Shown here in pieces: positions 8,340 to 16,500 of a DNA stretch of 64,000 nucleotides. A model generated the notes under the pieces. It was not told the DNA's origin. It worked only from the letters and a program-made list of their open reading frames with translations, and did not search any database. Source of the stretch: Planctomicrobium piriforme (GTDB lineage Bacteria > Planctomycetota > Planctomycetia > Planctomycetales > Planctomycetaceae). Position numbers and translations under genes: made by a program. The stretch is from positions 81,382 to 145,381 of the forward strand of contig NZ_FOQD01000019.1 of assembly GCF_900113665.1 (NCBI RefSeq), in the 5' to 3' direction. Positions within the stretch are counted from its first letter, which is position 1; every line of letters starts with the position of its first letter.

Positions 8340-8371
8340 AAGCGGTCAGCTTTCAGCGGTCAGCAATCAGC
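8340..8371. repeat. Dispersed repeat family C copy 2
   Basis: Contains GGTCAGCTTTCAGCGGTCAG between the esterase stop and its terminator; inverse complement of the words seen at 4526-4557. Confidence 0.5.
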
Positions 8372-8409
8372 AAAGGCCAGCAGGCAAGTGCCGTGCTGGC
8401 CTTTTTTGT
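8372..8409 (+). terminator. Rho-independent terminator of the esterase gene
   Basis: Eleven-base perfect stem AAAGGCCAGCA / TGCTGGCCTTT (8372-8382 with 8394-8404) followed by TTTTG. It separates the esterase from the convergent DinB-like gene. Confidence 0.85.
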
Positions 8410-8416
8410 TGCCCCC

Positions 8417-8899
8417 CTACATCAACGGCGGGCGGCCGAGTTGGCGACGGGTGATCGCCCATTGGCCGGAGTGCATCATCCAGTGCGCTCCCTGCAGCGA
8501 AAACATTGATCCGACCGTCGGGGCGTAGTCGATGCTCGTTGGCTTGTCGAACTGCTCAGGCGAGAGTTTGGCGAGCGCCGCCAGCGTGGCTGCACGTTGC
8601 TCACGGTAGACCTTGAGCAGTTCTTCCTTGGTGTGAAATTCTTTCGGGTCGTCGAGGCCGGCGGTCTGCTTGGAATACATGTCGGCAAACCCCACCGGCA
8701 GCGTCGGCATCGAGTTCGGCAGAATGCCGTCGATCATCATGTTCTCAGACGCGATCAGATGTCCGACCTGCCATTTCACATGATTGGCGCCAGGCGCAGG
8801 CCGGTGCATCATTTCCTCGTCCGTCAGATCCTGCAAATACATCAGGCAGATCATGTCAGCGGAATCGATGCCCAGTTTGAGTGCTTCATTGGTTGTCAT
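8417..8899 (-). CDS. DinB/YfiT-like four-helix metalloprotein
   Basis: A 160-residue protein with the three spaced histidines expected of DinB-like metal sites: His47 (QVGHLIA), His139 and His143 (AHWMMHSGQW). The family folds as a four-helix bundle. Some members are mycothiol- or bacillithiol-dependent thiol transferases, and the DinB name comes from DNA-damage induction in Bacillus. No function can be assigned for this member. The ATG at 8899 starts the conserved helix (TNEALKLG); a longer frame to 9313 overlaps the divergent gene and looks non-coding. It ends 8 bases past the esterase terminator, convergent with it. Confidence 0.85.
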   Translation of the reverse strand: MTTNEALKLGIDSADMICLMYLQDLTDEEMMHRPAPGANHVKWQVGHLIASENMMIDGILPNSMPTLPVGFADMYSKQTAGLDDPKEFHTKEELLKVYREQRAATLAALAKLSPEQFDKPTSIDYAPTVGSMFSLQGAHWMMHSGQWAITRRQLGRPPLM

Positions 8900-9010
8900 G
8901 ACTTTGACCTGCAAAAGATTTGAGAACGCGGTCGGCAAGATTTTTCCAGCCCTGACGATACCATAAACCGCATGTTCAATTCTGCAATCCCCAGACCGTG
9001 CGCAGGAGCC

Positions 9011-9547
9011 ATGACCGTTCTGAAGATCGGCGGCAGTCTGTACGACTTGCCCGACCTGAAACCACGGCTCGAACGCCTGGTTGCCACATTTGAAGTGCCC
9101 GTTTTGTTGGTGCCCGGCGGCGGCCGGTTCGCCGATGAAATTCGTCGCCTCGAAACGATTCATCAGTGGACGCCTGAAGTCTCGCATCACCTGGCTCTGC
9201 AGACGATGTCCGTCGGAGCCCAATTGCTCTCCAGTCTGCTGCAGAAACCGGTCTTCACCACCTGGGCCGAAATTCTGGAAGGACGCGGAATCGGCATCGT
9301 CGACGTCGCACATCTCGCTGGCCTGGATGAACTCCCTCCCTCATGGGACATCACAAGCGATTCCATCGCCGCCTGGCTGGCTGTTCGCTGTGAAGCCGAG
9401 AGACTCGTTCTCGTGAAATCCGTCGACGCTCCGCAGCCGGTTTCCGACTGGAACACGCTTGCCGCCAGCGGACTCGTTGACGCTTACTTCCCGACCATCG
9501 CCCCAAGAATGTCACAGGTCGCTTGGGTCAATCTGCGGACTCATTAG
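9011..9547 (+). CDS. Amino acid kinase-fold protein (possibly MfnE-like)
   Basis: A 178-residue protein opening VLKIGGSLYDLP, the phosphate-binding start of the amino-acid-kinase superfamily (UMP, aspartate and glutamate-5 kinases). LLVPGGGRFADEIRR is the second glycine motif and DITSDSIAAWLA the nucleotide-site aspartates. It is much shorter than UMP or aspartate kinase. The family includes MfnE, which phosphorylates a furan precursor of methanopterin, and planctomycetes do make methanopterin-type cofactors; that assignment is inference. Start ATG 9011 follows AGGAG closely; an in-frame ATG at 8972 lacks a ribosome site. It is divergent from the DinB-like gene. Confidence 0.75.
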   Translation: MTVLKIGGSLYDLPDLKPRLERLVATFEVPVLLVPGGGRFADEIRRLETIHQWTPEVSHHLALQTMSVGAQLLSSLLQKPVFTTWAEILEGRGIGIVDVAHLAGLDELPPSWDITSDSIAAWLAVRCEAERLVLVKSVDAPQPVSDWNTLAASGLVDAYFPTIAPRMSQVAWVNLRTH

Positions 9548-9600
9548 ATTGCCGAGACCGAGTGTGATGTCATGACCCAAGTGTTGCCTGTGAATAAGAT

Positions 9601-9701
9601 GGAACCGGACGCTAACGCGTGCCGGCTGATTGGCGTCAAACAATGGCAACCGTGCCCTGTTTTGTACGCTGATCAGCCGCTGGGCGTTAGCCCACGGTTC
9701 T
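9601..9701. repeat. Imperfect inverted repeat, family G
   Basis: The left arm (ACGCTAACGCGTGCCGGCTG) and right arm (CAGCCGCTGGGCGTTAGC) pair imperfectly around a central CAAACAATGG / CCCTGTTTTG. It fills the space between two convergent genes and could act as a bidirectional stop signal. Only one copy is seen in this window. Confidence 0.55.
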
Positions 9702-11651
9702 TTACTTCTGGTTCGCAGCATTTGCTCTCAACTGGTCAACCCGCGCATGTGCGGCGTCTGACGGTGCGAGCCGAAGCGCTTCCTCTGCTGCCTGTAACGC
9801 TCCCTTGAAGTCCCCCGTCTCTTCGAGCAGGGCTGAGAGGTTGTCATGCAGATATGCCTCTTTGGGGGCGGACTGAATCGCCACTCGCAGTTGCTGTGCT
9901 GCCTCGTCCGGCCGCTTCAACTGAAACAGCAGCATTGCCGCCTGATTGCGAAGATCGGGATTCCCCGGTTCCATCTCCGTGGCCGTAAGCAACTCTTTCA
10001 AAGCTGCGGCAGGGTCACCGAGCCCTCCGTACACCTGTGCCAGTTCGAGCCGGGTGGGGAGATGGTCCGGCTGCAGTGTCCGCATCTGCTCGTAATACTT
10101 TTGGGCTTCTTCGAGTTTTCCTTCCGCCCGAGACACCCTGGCGCGGTTGACCACCGCCCGGGGATTTCTCGGGTCGATGCGGAGCGCGGCGTCCAGCAGC
10201 GGTGCAGCTGAGTCCGGGCGTTGCTGCTCGATGTACAGCAGCGCGAGATTCGTCAGCGCCAGGTCATTCATCGGATGGAGCTGAATCGCCTTCAAGAAGT
10301 GGAGTTCGGCTTCCTTGTAGTTTCGCTGGGCATAGCGCTCCGTCGCCAGATTGCCGTGTGCGAGCCAGTTGTTTGGATCGAGTTGAATGACCCGTTCGAA
10401 CAACGTCGACGTGTCTTTCCAGTAGCCGACCTGAATCACCGTTAGCCAGGTACACACCACAACGGCCGTTGCCGCCAGCGTGCCAGCGACGGCTCTTTTT
10501 GCCGACATCTGCTCCAGCCAGGCCCACGTCTGCCAGACAATCAGGATGAATAACCCCAAATGCGGCACATACGCGTACCGATCGGCATACGCCTGCAAGC
10601 CCACCTGCAGCAGACCGATCACTGGCAGCAGGGAGATAAAGAACCACATCCCACCCACGAAGACCCAGGGGCGTTTTCGCACGCTGGCCAGAATCCAGCC
10701 GAGAAACAGCAAAAGCACAATCGCTTCCAGCGTCACCCACACCGCCGGTAGCGCCTGCGTTGTATGCAAGTAGTGGACGCACAGCCGCGTCGGCAGAAAC
10801 GTCTTCAGCAGATACCACGCATACGCCTGAATGACGTTCGCCAATCGCGCTGTGATCGGCAGATCGTTCAGTCCCGCAACGGCCGCCGTGTGGGCTTGGG
10901 CCATGATCGTGACAACGGCGGTCGCCCCGGCCATCAGGAAGACCGGCAGCTTCTCGATAAGAACCCATTTCAACGAGCGCTGCGAAACACTTGCCGCTGC
11001 AGACCAGTTGGCACAACGTCGCAGCGGCCAGTAATCAACCAGCAGAAGAAGAAGCGGCAGCGTCACCAGCATGGGCTTCGACAACAAGCCCGCCGCGGCA
11101 GCGAATAGAAACATCAGGTACGTCGCCACCGCAGGTCGCCCCGCATACCATCCATACGCCAGCAGCGCCGCCAGCAGCCAGAACGTGCTCAGCACGTCTT
11201 TACGTTCCGCGATCCAGGCGACCGACTCCACATGCAGCGGATGCACGGCAAACAGAGCCGCAGCGATGCCGCAGCGTCCGTCAGTGCCTGGGCCGGTTGT
11301 ATTTCTCAACCACCAGAAGAACAGCAGCACGTTGGCACAGTGCAGCAGCAGGTTCGTCAGATGAAACGTTAATGGACTTACGCCGAAGAGCGCGGCGTCC
11401 AGTTGCAGCGACATCCACGTCGCCGGCATCCAGTTCCCCATGTCGAACGTCGTCCAGGCATACTTCAGATTGTCGCCGCTGAGACCCGTCAGCACATGCG
11501 GGTTCCGGAAGACGTAGTTCCCGTCGTCGTAATTGACGAAGCCGTTGCGGGTGACGCCGAAGTACGCCAAACAGGTGAGCAGCACCAGCCCGACGGCAAT
11601 CAGCCAGGCTGGCAGCGAAATTCGGCGACGTGTCTCAACCGGTGCAGTCAT
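9702..11651 (-). CDS. TMTC-like polytopic membrane protein with C-terminal TPR repeats
   Basis: 649 residues. About ten hydrophobic helices fill residues 15-400, beginning with LPAWLIAVGLVLLTCLAYFG and an external loop with NYDDGNYVFRNP, the acidic loop typical of GT-C-fold mannosyltransferase-like proteins (TMTC and bacterial relatives). From about 430 on, tetratricopeptide repeats follow (for example WLAHGNLATERYAQRNYKEA, then LYIEQQRPDSAAPLLDAALR). GT-C proteins move sugars from lipid carriers to acceptors outside the membrane and the TPRs may hold protein partners; activity here is not demonstrated. It is monocistronic and convergent with the kinase-fold gene across an inverted repeat. 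Confidence 0.85.
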   Translation of the reverse strand: MTAPVETRRRISLPAWLIAVGLVLLTCLAYFGVTRNGFVNYDDGNYVFRNPHVLTGLSGDNLKYAWTTFDMGNWMPATWMSLQLDAALFGVSPLTFHLTNLLLHCANVLLFFWWLRNTTGPGTDGRCGIAAALFAVHPLHVESVAWIAERKDVLSTFWLLAALLAYGWYAGRPAVATYLMFLFAAAAGLLSKPMLVTLPLLLLLVDYWPLRRCANWSAAASVSQRSLKWVLIEKLPVFLMAGATAVVTIMAQAHTAAVAGLNDLPITARLANVIQAYAWYLLKTFLPTRLCVHYLHTTQALPAVWVTLEAIVLLLFLGWILASVRKRPWVFVGGMWFFISLLPVIGLLQVGLQAYADRYAYVPHLGLFILIVWQTWAWLEQMSAKRAVAGTLAATAVVVCTWLTVIQVGYWKDTSTLFERVIQLDPNNWLAHGNLATERYAQRNYKEAELHFLKAIQLHPMNDLALTNLALLYIEQQRPDSAAPLLDAALRIDPRNPRAVVNRARVSRAEGKLEEAQKYYEQMRTLQPDHLPTRLELAQVYGGLGDPAAALKELLTATEMEPGNPDLRNQAAMLLFQLKRPDEAAQQLRVAIQSAPKEAYLHDNLSALLEETGDFKGALQAAEEALRLAPSDAAHARVDQLRANAANQK

Positions 11652-11825
11652 GGGAAAAACAGGGACTTCCGGTAAGAGGGAATTGTCGCCATACGGGGGG
11701 CTCCGGCGGGAATCGCCGACCGAAGGCTTTGTCTGCCGCAGTGCTGGCCGTTGCTCTTGTTGCGGTCTTCAGGATTGGCTTAGAAGCTGTGCAATACTCT
11801 CAACTGTCGCGAATTGGAGCACGTC

Positions 11826-12230
11826 ATGCGCCAGCAGCCCATGGCCATTCTCATTTTGAGTTTACTGATTTTCGCCCTGGGACAGAACGCCATGGCCGGC
11901 CCTCGTGCCCGCGCTGCAGGGTACCCCGGCTATCCGCCGAAAAAGGCGATCGGGGCCTGGACGTTGCCGTATAACGACCAGGAGAAGATGTTCATCTGCA
12001 TGAACCGCCCGGTCCCGCCCAACTGGATCATCGTCGGCGTGCGGCATAACGTGAACTGCAACGGCCTGGGCACCAACGCCTGGATCATCGAACGCCTGCC
12101 GAACTATCCCGGGGCCGACATCATCATCTGCGCCAACCAGCCCGTCCCCCCCGGCTGGGTCGTGATCGAAACCGTCCACACCGCTTACTGCGGCCACGGC
12201 GTCAACGGCTTGCGTATTCGCAAGCAGTAA
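11826..12230 (+). CDS. Small secreted protein with a duplicated Cys-bracketed PVPPxW motif
   Basis: A 134-residue protein of unknown function. A signal peptide (AILILSLLIFALGQNAMA) ends near residue 24. The mature part contains two copies of a roughly 22-residue unit 44 residues apart: ICMNRPVPPNWIIVGVRHNV then Cys (58-78) and ICANQPVPPGWVVIETVHTA then Cys (102-122). The cysteines sit 20 residues apart in each copy, suggesting one disulfide per unit. The ATG at 11826 is chosen because GGAG lies six bases upstream; a TTG at 11814 is the alternative. The stop is 7 bases from the stop of the convergent GTPase gene. Confidence 0.75.
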   Translation: MRQQPMAILILSLLIFALGQNAMAGPRARAAGYPGYPPKKAIGAWTLPYNDQEKMFICMNRPVPPNWIIVGVRHNVNCNGLGTNAWIIERLPNYPGADIIICANQPVPPGWVVIETVHTAYCGHGVNGLRIRKQ

Positions 12231-12237
12231 AAATCCT

Positions 12238-14031
12238 TCAGGTCTGCCGGCCGCCGAGGGAACTGAAATCGGCCAGGCTCGTGCGGAGCGATTCCGTTTC
12301 CGCTGCCAGCGAGTTCAGTTCTTCGGACTGGCGCTGGGCGAGTCGCACTGCTTCTTCCAGGCTTGGAAAGAGCCCGTGGCCGAGTCGGGTTTCGACCATG
12401 CGGTCGGTCAGTGCGCGAATTCTGGTCTTCAGGCCGCGTTGCAGCCGTCGCGTGAACAGCACGATCAGCACGCCGCAGATCAGCACCAGAAACAACGTCG
12501 CCGCGAGATAGAAATCGGTGGTCAACAGGTGGGTGTCGTACAGCAGCGAGTCGTAGAAGAAGTTCTTCCCGACTCGAAACAGGACGAACACCAGATACGC
12601 CGACAGCACCACTTCGTAGCCAATACGAATCCACCAGCGTGAATTTTGCAGCGACTGTTCGTGAATGATGTCGTCGATGCGGCGACTGGCGTCTCCCAGA
12701 AATTCCGCTTCAACGTCCACGGCCTGATGTCGCAGATCCGTGAGCGAACGATTGCGGAGCAATTCTGAACTAAGCCCTGCCGTCGACACATGTCCGCGAA
12801 TGACGATTTCCGCTTCGCGTAAGAGTGAGTCATCCAAACTCGCCTGGCCGAGTCGCTGCAGCGTCGATTCGGCCGCCTGTTCCTTGCGGCGATTCTCAAA
12901 CCACCGCACGCTCTGCACAGTCCCCAATAAAGCGAGCTGCGCCGTGCTGTGCGCACGAAACAGCATTGTCGACGCCAGCAGGTTGCCGAGGCCGTTGTAG
13001 ATCCGCAGCACGCACGAAAACGGGCTGAGTCCCCATTCATCGATCACGCTGGCAATGAGACGGCGTTCCCAGAGTCGATGATTGCCGAGCAGTTCTGTCT
13101 GCAGTTGCACGGCCATCCGGCGGCTGAGTTCAAGCTGCTGTGCGGCGAGAACCTTGTTGATCTCCAGCAGCGATGGCTGTTTCTCCTTGATGATCGCCTG
13201 ACACCGCGACAACCCTGCCAGCAGCATTTCCAGTACGTTTGCGCGACGCACTCGTACGCGTTCCGATGCGCCGAGCTTATTCAGCAGCAAATCGATCAAA
13301 CGGCCCATGTCGCCAGAGGGGCGTCGCCCGCTCAATTGCTCCTGCATCCCCTTCACCGAGTCGACGAAGAAGACCTCAGGCACCTGATATTCATCGGCCA
13401 GCGTCTGCTGCCAGTCGTGACGGATGTCTTCATCGAGATCGGCATGCGTCTGCACGAAGATGATCCGGCAACCGGACGCGGCAGTCTTCAGTTCATCGGC
13501 CACCCGAGCCGAGCGGTACTTCTGTTGCGTCGACACATATAGCAGCACGTCGCAGTATGGAAGCAGGGTGCGGAGACGGTCGAGGTTGCTGCCGGGTGCG
13601 TCTCCTTCGCTGGTGTCGGGGTCAGGGCAGTCGAGCAGGACCACATCCCGCAACAGGTCGGCCTCGCGCTGAACGACATCGACTTCATCCAGCGGCAGCC
13701 CGAGACTGGCCGGCGACGTCTGCGTATGGGTGATCAGCACTGGCCGCTGCGTCGTCGGACGCTGGCGGCCGGTGCGGGTGACGTCTTCTCCCACTAGCGC
13801 ATTCACCAGCGTGCTTTTGCCGGTGCCGGTTCCGCCGAAGGTCGCAACGACGAGCGGCGCTTCCATCCGAATCCGCAGCGTCTCAACCCGATCCATCACT
13901 CGTCGCAATAGCAGTTGGCTGCGGCGGACCGATTCCCAGTCGCTCGGCTGATCGATCCATTCCTCCACGCGCCGCCGCAAGGCATCAATCGCCGACAGCA
14001 GTTCGAGTTGACGGACCTCGGAATCGAGCAT
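12238..14031 (-). CDS. Membrane-associated dynamin-like/Era-type GTPase
   Basis: 597 residues with a complete GTPase core: G1 GGTGTGKST (66-74), a switch threonine in RPTTQRP (G2), G3 LLDCPDPDTSEGDA, and G4 FVQTHADLDED in which THAD replaces the usual N/TKxD. A long helical region follows, then two membrane helices near residues 465-520 (GYEVVLSAYLVFVLFRVG and FYLAATLFLVLICGVLIVLF) and a final coiled-coil tail. The layout resembles bacterial membrane GTPases involved in membrane shaping or ribosome association; the role here is unknown. The gene is monocistronic. Confidence 0.85.
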   Translation of the reverse strand: MLDSEVRQLELLSAIDALRRRVEEWIDQPSDWESVRRSQLLLRRVMDRVETLRIRMEAPLVVATFGGTGTGKSTLVNALVGEDVTRTGRQRPTTQRPVLITHTQTSPASLGLPLDEVDVVQREADLLRDVVLLDCPDPDTSEGDAPGSNLDRLRTLLPYCDVLLYVSTQQKYRSARVADELKTAASGCRIIFVQTHADLDEDIRHDWQQTLADEYQVPEVFFVDSVKGMQEQLSGRRPSGDMGRLIDLLLNKLGASERVRVRRANVLEMLLAGLSRCQAIIKEKQPSLLEINKVLAAQQLELSRRMAVQLQTELLGNHRLWERRLIASVIDEWGLSPFSCVLRIYNGLGNLLASTMLFRAHSTAQLALLGTVQSVRWFENRRKEQAAESTLQRLGQASLDDSLLREAEIVIRGHVSTAGLSSELLRNRSLTDLRHQAVDVEAEFLGDASRRIDDIIHEQSLQNSRWWIRIGYEVVLSAYLVFVLFRVGKNFFYDSLLYDTHLLTTDFYLAATLFLVLICGVLIVLFTRRLQRGLKTRIRALTDRMVETRLGHGLFPSLEEAVRLAQRQSEELNSLAAETESLRTSLADFSSLGGRQT

Positions 14032-14225
14032 TCGTGGGGAGTCCAGTGTCGAGAGCCGGAAGAGTAGGGGTTAGGAGTCAGGATTTAGGAGAAAGGAAAT
14101 TTCAACGCTCAACCCTCATCGCTCAACGATTTCTTCAATGACAAACGACAAATTCCGGAGCCGGGCAAAGGGGCGAGGGGACAGGAATTTCCTCAACGCT
14201 AAACCCCCAACCCTCAACGAGCGAA
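14032..14225. repeat. Low-complexity spacer with CTCAACG/CAACCCTCA words
   Basis: About 190 bases between two minus-strand genes made of short degenerate words: AGGAGTCAGG, CAACGCTCAACCCTCATCGC, GGGGCGAGGGGACAGG and CCCCCAACCCTCAACG. The same vocabulary appears at 27224-27280, 32434-32656 and 46130-46260. No gene is visible. Confidence 0.5.
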
Positions 14226-15329
14226 TCAATCTACATTCAGGTCGAGTTTCACCCATTCTCCCGTCTCATTCGAACGCAGAACCGCATCTGCCACGATCTG
14301 TGCCTGCGCTCCGTGGTCGAAGCCGGGGAGGGCTGGGCGGTCTTCTACGATCGCCGAGACCAGTTCGTACACCAGATCGTAACGGAACACCGTGCTTGGC
14401 ACCCCTTCGTTCGGGTTGCGGGGGCTCCCTTCGATCACCAGGTATTCCTTCGGCACTTCCAGCGGACGCATCGTCTCGCCGGTCTTGCCGACGAGAATCA
14501 CGTTCGGCTCCTGCAGGCGGTACACGGCCGAAGCTTCGTCGCCGTTCACTTCCGCCCATTCGTGGCCGAAGCCGTTGTGATGATACCCCTTCATCACGGT
14601 GCTCCCTTCCCACACGCCGACCGCGCCGCTTTCAAACCGCCCGATGAGGGCCGACCAGTCGTCCACCTCGGACGGCGGGCACGACTTGCCGTCGGTCGTT
14701 TTATCCCGCGGGCAGAACTGAGCCACCGCGCCGCAGATGGCGCTGAGCGGACCGACCAGATCCATCGCCAGGTCGATGCGATGAATCGTCATATCGAACA
14801 GGTCGCCGGCGCCGGCCCGGGCCTTGTATTGCCGCCAACCCCAGCTCGTTTCCGGCCAGTCGAGAAACCGCTGACTGCGGAAATGCCGCGGTTGCCCGAG
14901 CATGCCGGACTTCACCAGGTGCTTGAGATACCGCATCGACGGCGCGAAGCGATAGGTGAAAGCGGTCATGTGCTTCACCCCCTTATCGCGCGCCGCCTGA
15001 TACATTTCGATCGACTGCTGAGCGTTCAGCCCGAGCGGCTTCTCGGCCATGATGTGCTTGCCGCCGGCGATACAGGCGAGGGCGATCGGATGATGGGTGT
15101 CGTTCGGCGTCGCGATGATCACCGCGTCGACCTGGGGATCTTGTGCGATGTCTTCGTAATTGGTGTAGAGCCGGTCAATCTTCCAGTCATTCCGCCGCTT
15201 TTCGAGCAGTTCCGCATTGGGATCGCAGGCAGCGACCAGTTCGGCACGGCGGTCCATGCGAATGCCGGGAACGTGGTGGTAATCAGAGACAGCACCGGCG
15301 CCGATGATGCCGAAACGGACTTTTTTCAT
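14226..15329 (-). CDS. Gfo/Idh/MocA-family NAD(P)-dependent oxidoreductase
   Basis: A 367-residue sugar or inositol dehydrogenase-like enzyme. The N-terminal Rossmann motif is VRFGIIGAGAVSDYHHVPGI, and the family lysine is present in MAEKPLGLNAQQS, where EKP marks the nicotinamide and substrate site. The C-terminal half is the alpha/beta substrate domain (YRFAPSMRYLKHLV, DMTIHRIDLAMDL). Members oxidise hydroxyl groups on sugars, inositols or glycosides. Substrate is unknown, and no glycoside cluster surrounds it. Planctomycetes carry dozens of paralogues. Length is normal. Confidence 0.93.
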   Translation of the reverse strand: MKKVRFGIIGAGAVSDYHHVPGIRMDRRAELVAACDPNAELLEKRRNDWKIDRLYTNYEDIAQDPQVDAVIIATPNDTHHPIALACIAGGKHIMAEKPLGLNAQQSIEMYQAARDKGVKHMTAFTYRFAPSMRYLKHLVKSGMLGQPRHFRSQRFLDWPETSWGWRQYKARAGAGDLFDMTIHRIDLAMDLVGPLSAICGAVAQFCPRDKTTDGKSCPPSEVDDWSALIGRFESGAVGVWEGSTVMKGYHHNGFGHEWAEVNGDEASAVYRLQEPNVILVGKTGETMRPLEVPKEYLVIEGSPRNPNEGVPSTVFRYDLVYELVSAIVEDRPALPGFDHGAQAQIVADAVLRSNETGEWVKLDLNVD

Positions 15330-15526
15330 AGAAGAGACTCAAAGGCTGGAAATCACGGGAAAATCGAAACCGACAGGATAACGCGGAGGGGCCGGATGAC
15401 AACAGCGGGGCAGGCCGTCGGCGATGATCAAGATTTCCCGCGGGAACCCGTGATTTTCTGACGGCGGTCTCAATTTCATGAACCTTCCCCAGCTCAAGAG
15501 CGTTGCTTCGCCAGAAAGGAGCTGCC

Positions 15527-15682
15527 ATGAATTGGTTCGTGACAGAGACAATGGAACTCGTGACAAGCCTGGCCAGAAGACTGATCAACCTGTTGATCTG
15601 GCCGCAGTCACTCGAAGAATCCGAACGCGGCTCGACGCCGTTGATTGGCGAATTGGAAGACAGGGATGACTCGTCAGTGTAA
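15527..15682 (+). CDS. Putative 51-residue small protein
   Basis: Starts ATG at 15527 with AAAGGAG ending five bases upstream, a near-perfect ribosome site, and ends TAA. The first half, MNWFVTETMELVTSLARRLI then NLLIWPQ, is an amphipathic or weakly membrane-binding helix; the second half is acidic (EESERGS ... ELEDRDDSSV). I recognise no family. It opens the AT-richer accessory patch and precedes the zinc-ribbon gene by 43 bases, so the three may be co-transcribed. Confidence 0.5.
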   Translation: MNWFVTETMELVTSLARRLINLLIWPQSLEESERGSTPLIGELEDRDDSSV

Positions 15683-15725
15683 TTTCGTCTGAATAAGCAG
15701 CGATCATTGCGAAAAGTGAGAGGTC

Positions 15726-15962
15726 ATGGCACGACAAATCGCGAACTGCACGAACTGCGGCGGATCCAGCTTCTATTCGCATCAATTCCCTTCTGGAGAG
15801 ACATGGTTGTCTCCTCTATTTTTCAATTTCAAAACGTTCACCCGGAGAATGGTCCAGTCGGAAATCTGCACCGATTGCGGACACATCATTTTTTTCATTC
15901 CGGACAAAGATTTGCCGGAGCTCAGAGAGTTGGATGAGAGCAAGAAAAAATGGCGAAAGTGA
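15726..15962 (+). CDS. Small zinc-ribbon protein
   Basis: 78 residues with two CxxC knuckles: CTNCGG at 8-13 and CTDCGH at 48-53, spaced as in a zinc ribbon. Between them lies an aromatic stretch (TWLSPLFFNFKTF) and the end is charged (ELDESKKKWRK). It is probably a structural zinc site for protein or nucleic-acid binding; no specific function can be given. The next gene starts 22 bases later and encodes another two-knuckle protein, suggesting a co-transcribed pair. Confidence 0.65.
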   Translation: MARQIANCTNCGGSSFYSHQFPSGETWLSPLFFNFKTFTRRMVQSEICTDCGHIIFFIPDKDLPELRELDESKKKWRK

Positions 15963-15984
15963 CTTTAAGGCGAGGGCCAATCAA

Positions 15985-16218
15985 ATGGACGAGCATGAAT
16001 TGGATGAAAAATGCCCCCAGTGTGGTGGGCCAATGGGACCGATCACCGTCAAGGACAAAGTGAATCCTGTTCTCTCAGCTGACCTGACATACGAACTCCC
16101 TCCTGGAAGGCCGGGGTTTTGGTCGGGAATCATCCCGAGGAACGCCCCGATACGCTCGTTGATGTGCCGCGACTGTGGGCTGATACAACTGCACGGAAAA
16201 ATCAAAAAGAAGCAGTGA
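15985..16218 (+). CDS. Second small zinc-ribbon protein
   Basis: 77 residues with CPQCGG near residue 10 and CRDCGL near residue 63, separated by a proline- and glycine-rich loop (ELPPGRPGFWSG), ending in a basic tail (HGKIKKKQ). I start it at ATG 15985 because AAGGCGAGG precedes it; an in-frame start at 15934 would overlap the previous gene by 29 bases. It shares its knuckle layout with its neighbour but little else. Function unknown. The 282 bases after it (16219-16500) hold no gene that I can support. Confidence 0.6.
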   Translation: MDEHELDEKCPQCGGPMGPITVKDKVNPVLSADLTYELPPGRPGFWSGIIPRNAPIRSLMCRDCGLIQLHGKIKKKQ

Positions 16219-16500
16219 TGTGGCAGGCAGAGAGAAAAGAGTAAAGAGTAAAGATCACTGGCGCATGCCACGGCTATGCCAGTTGTGTGGATTCATATTC
16301 AGCGATGGGGTCGCAGAGAACGCCCTAAATGCTGAAATGTCAGGGACAAATCACCCTGCTCAGGGCCACAGAACAACGTGTATTCCGACCACTCGACGTT
16401 CGGCACGGCTCGCAGAGCCATGGCCTCCAAGACAAGATCTCGACAGGGGCACCTGGCCCTCTTTCCCGAACCAAGTCTCCGTTTGGCAGCTTGCCAAACA

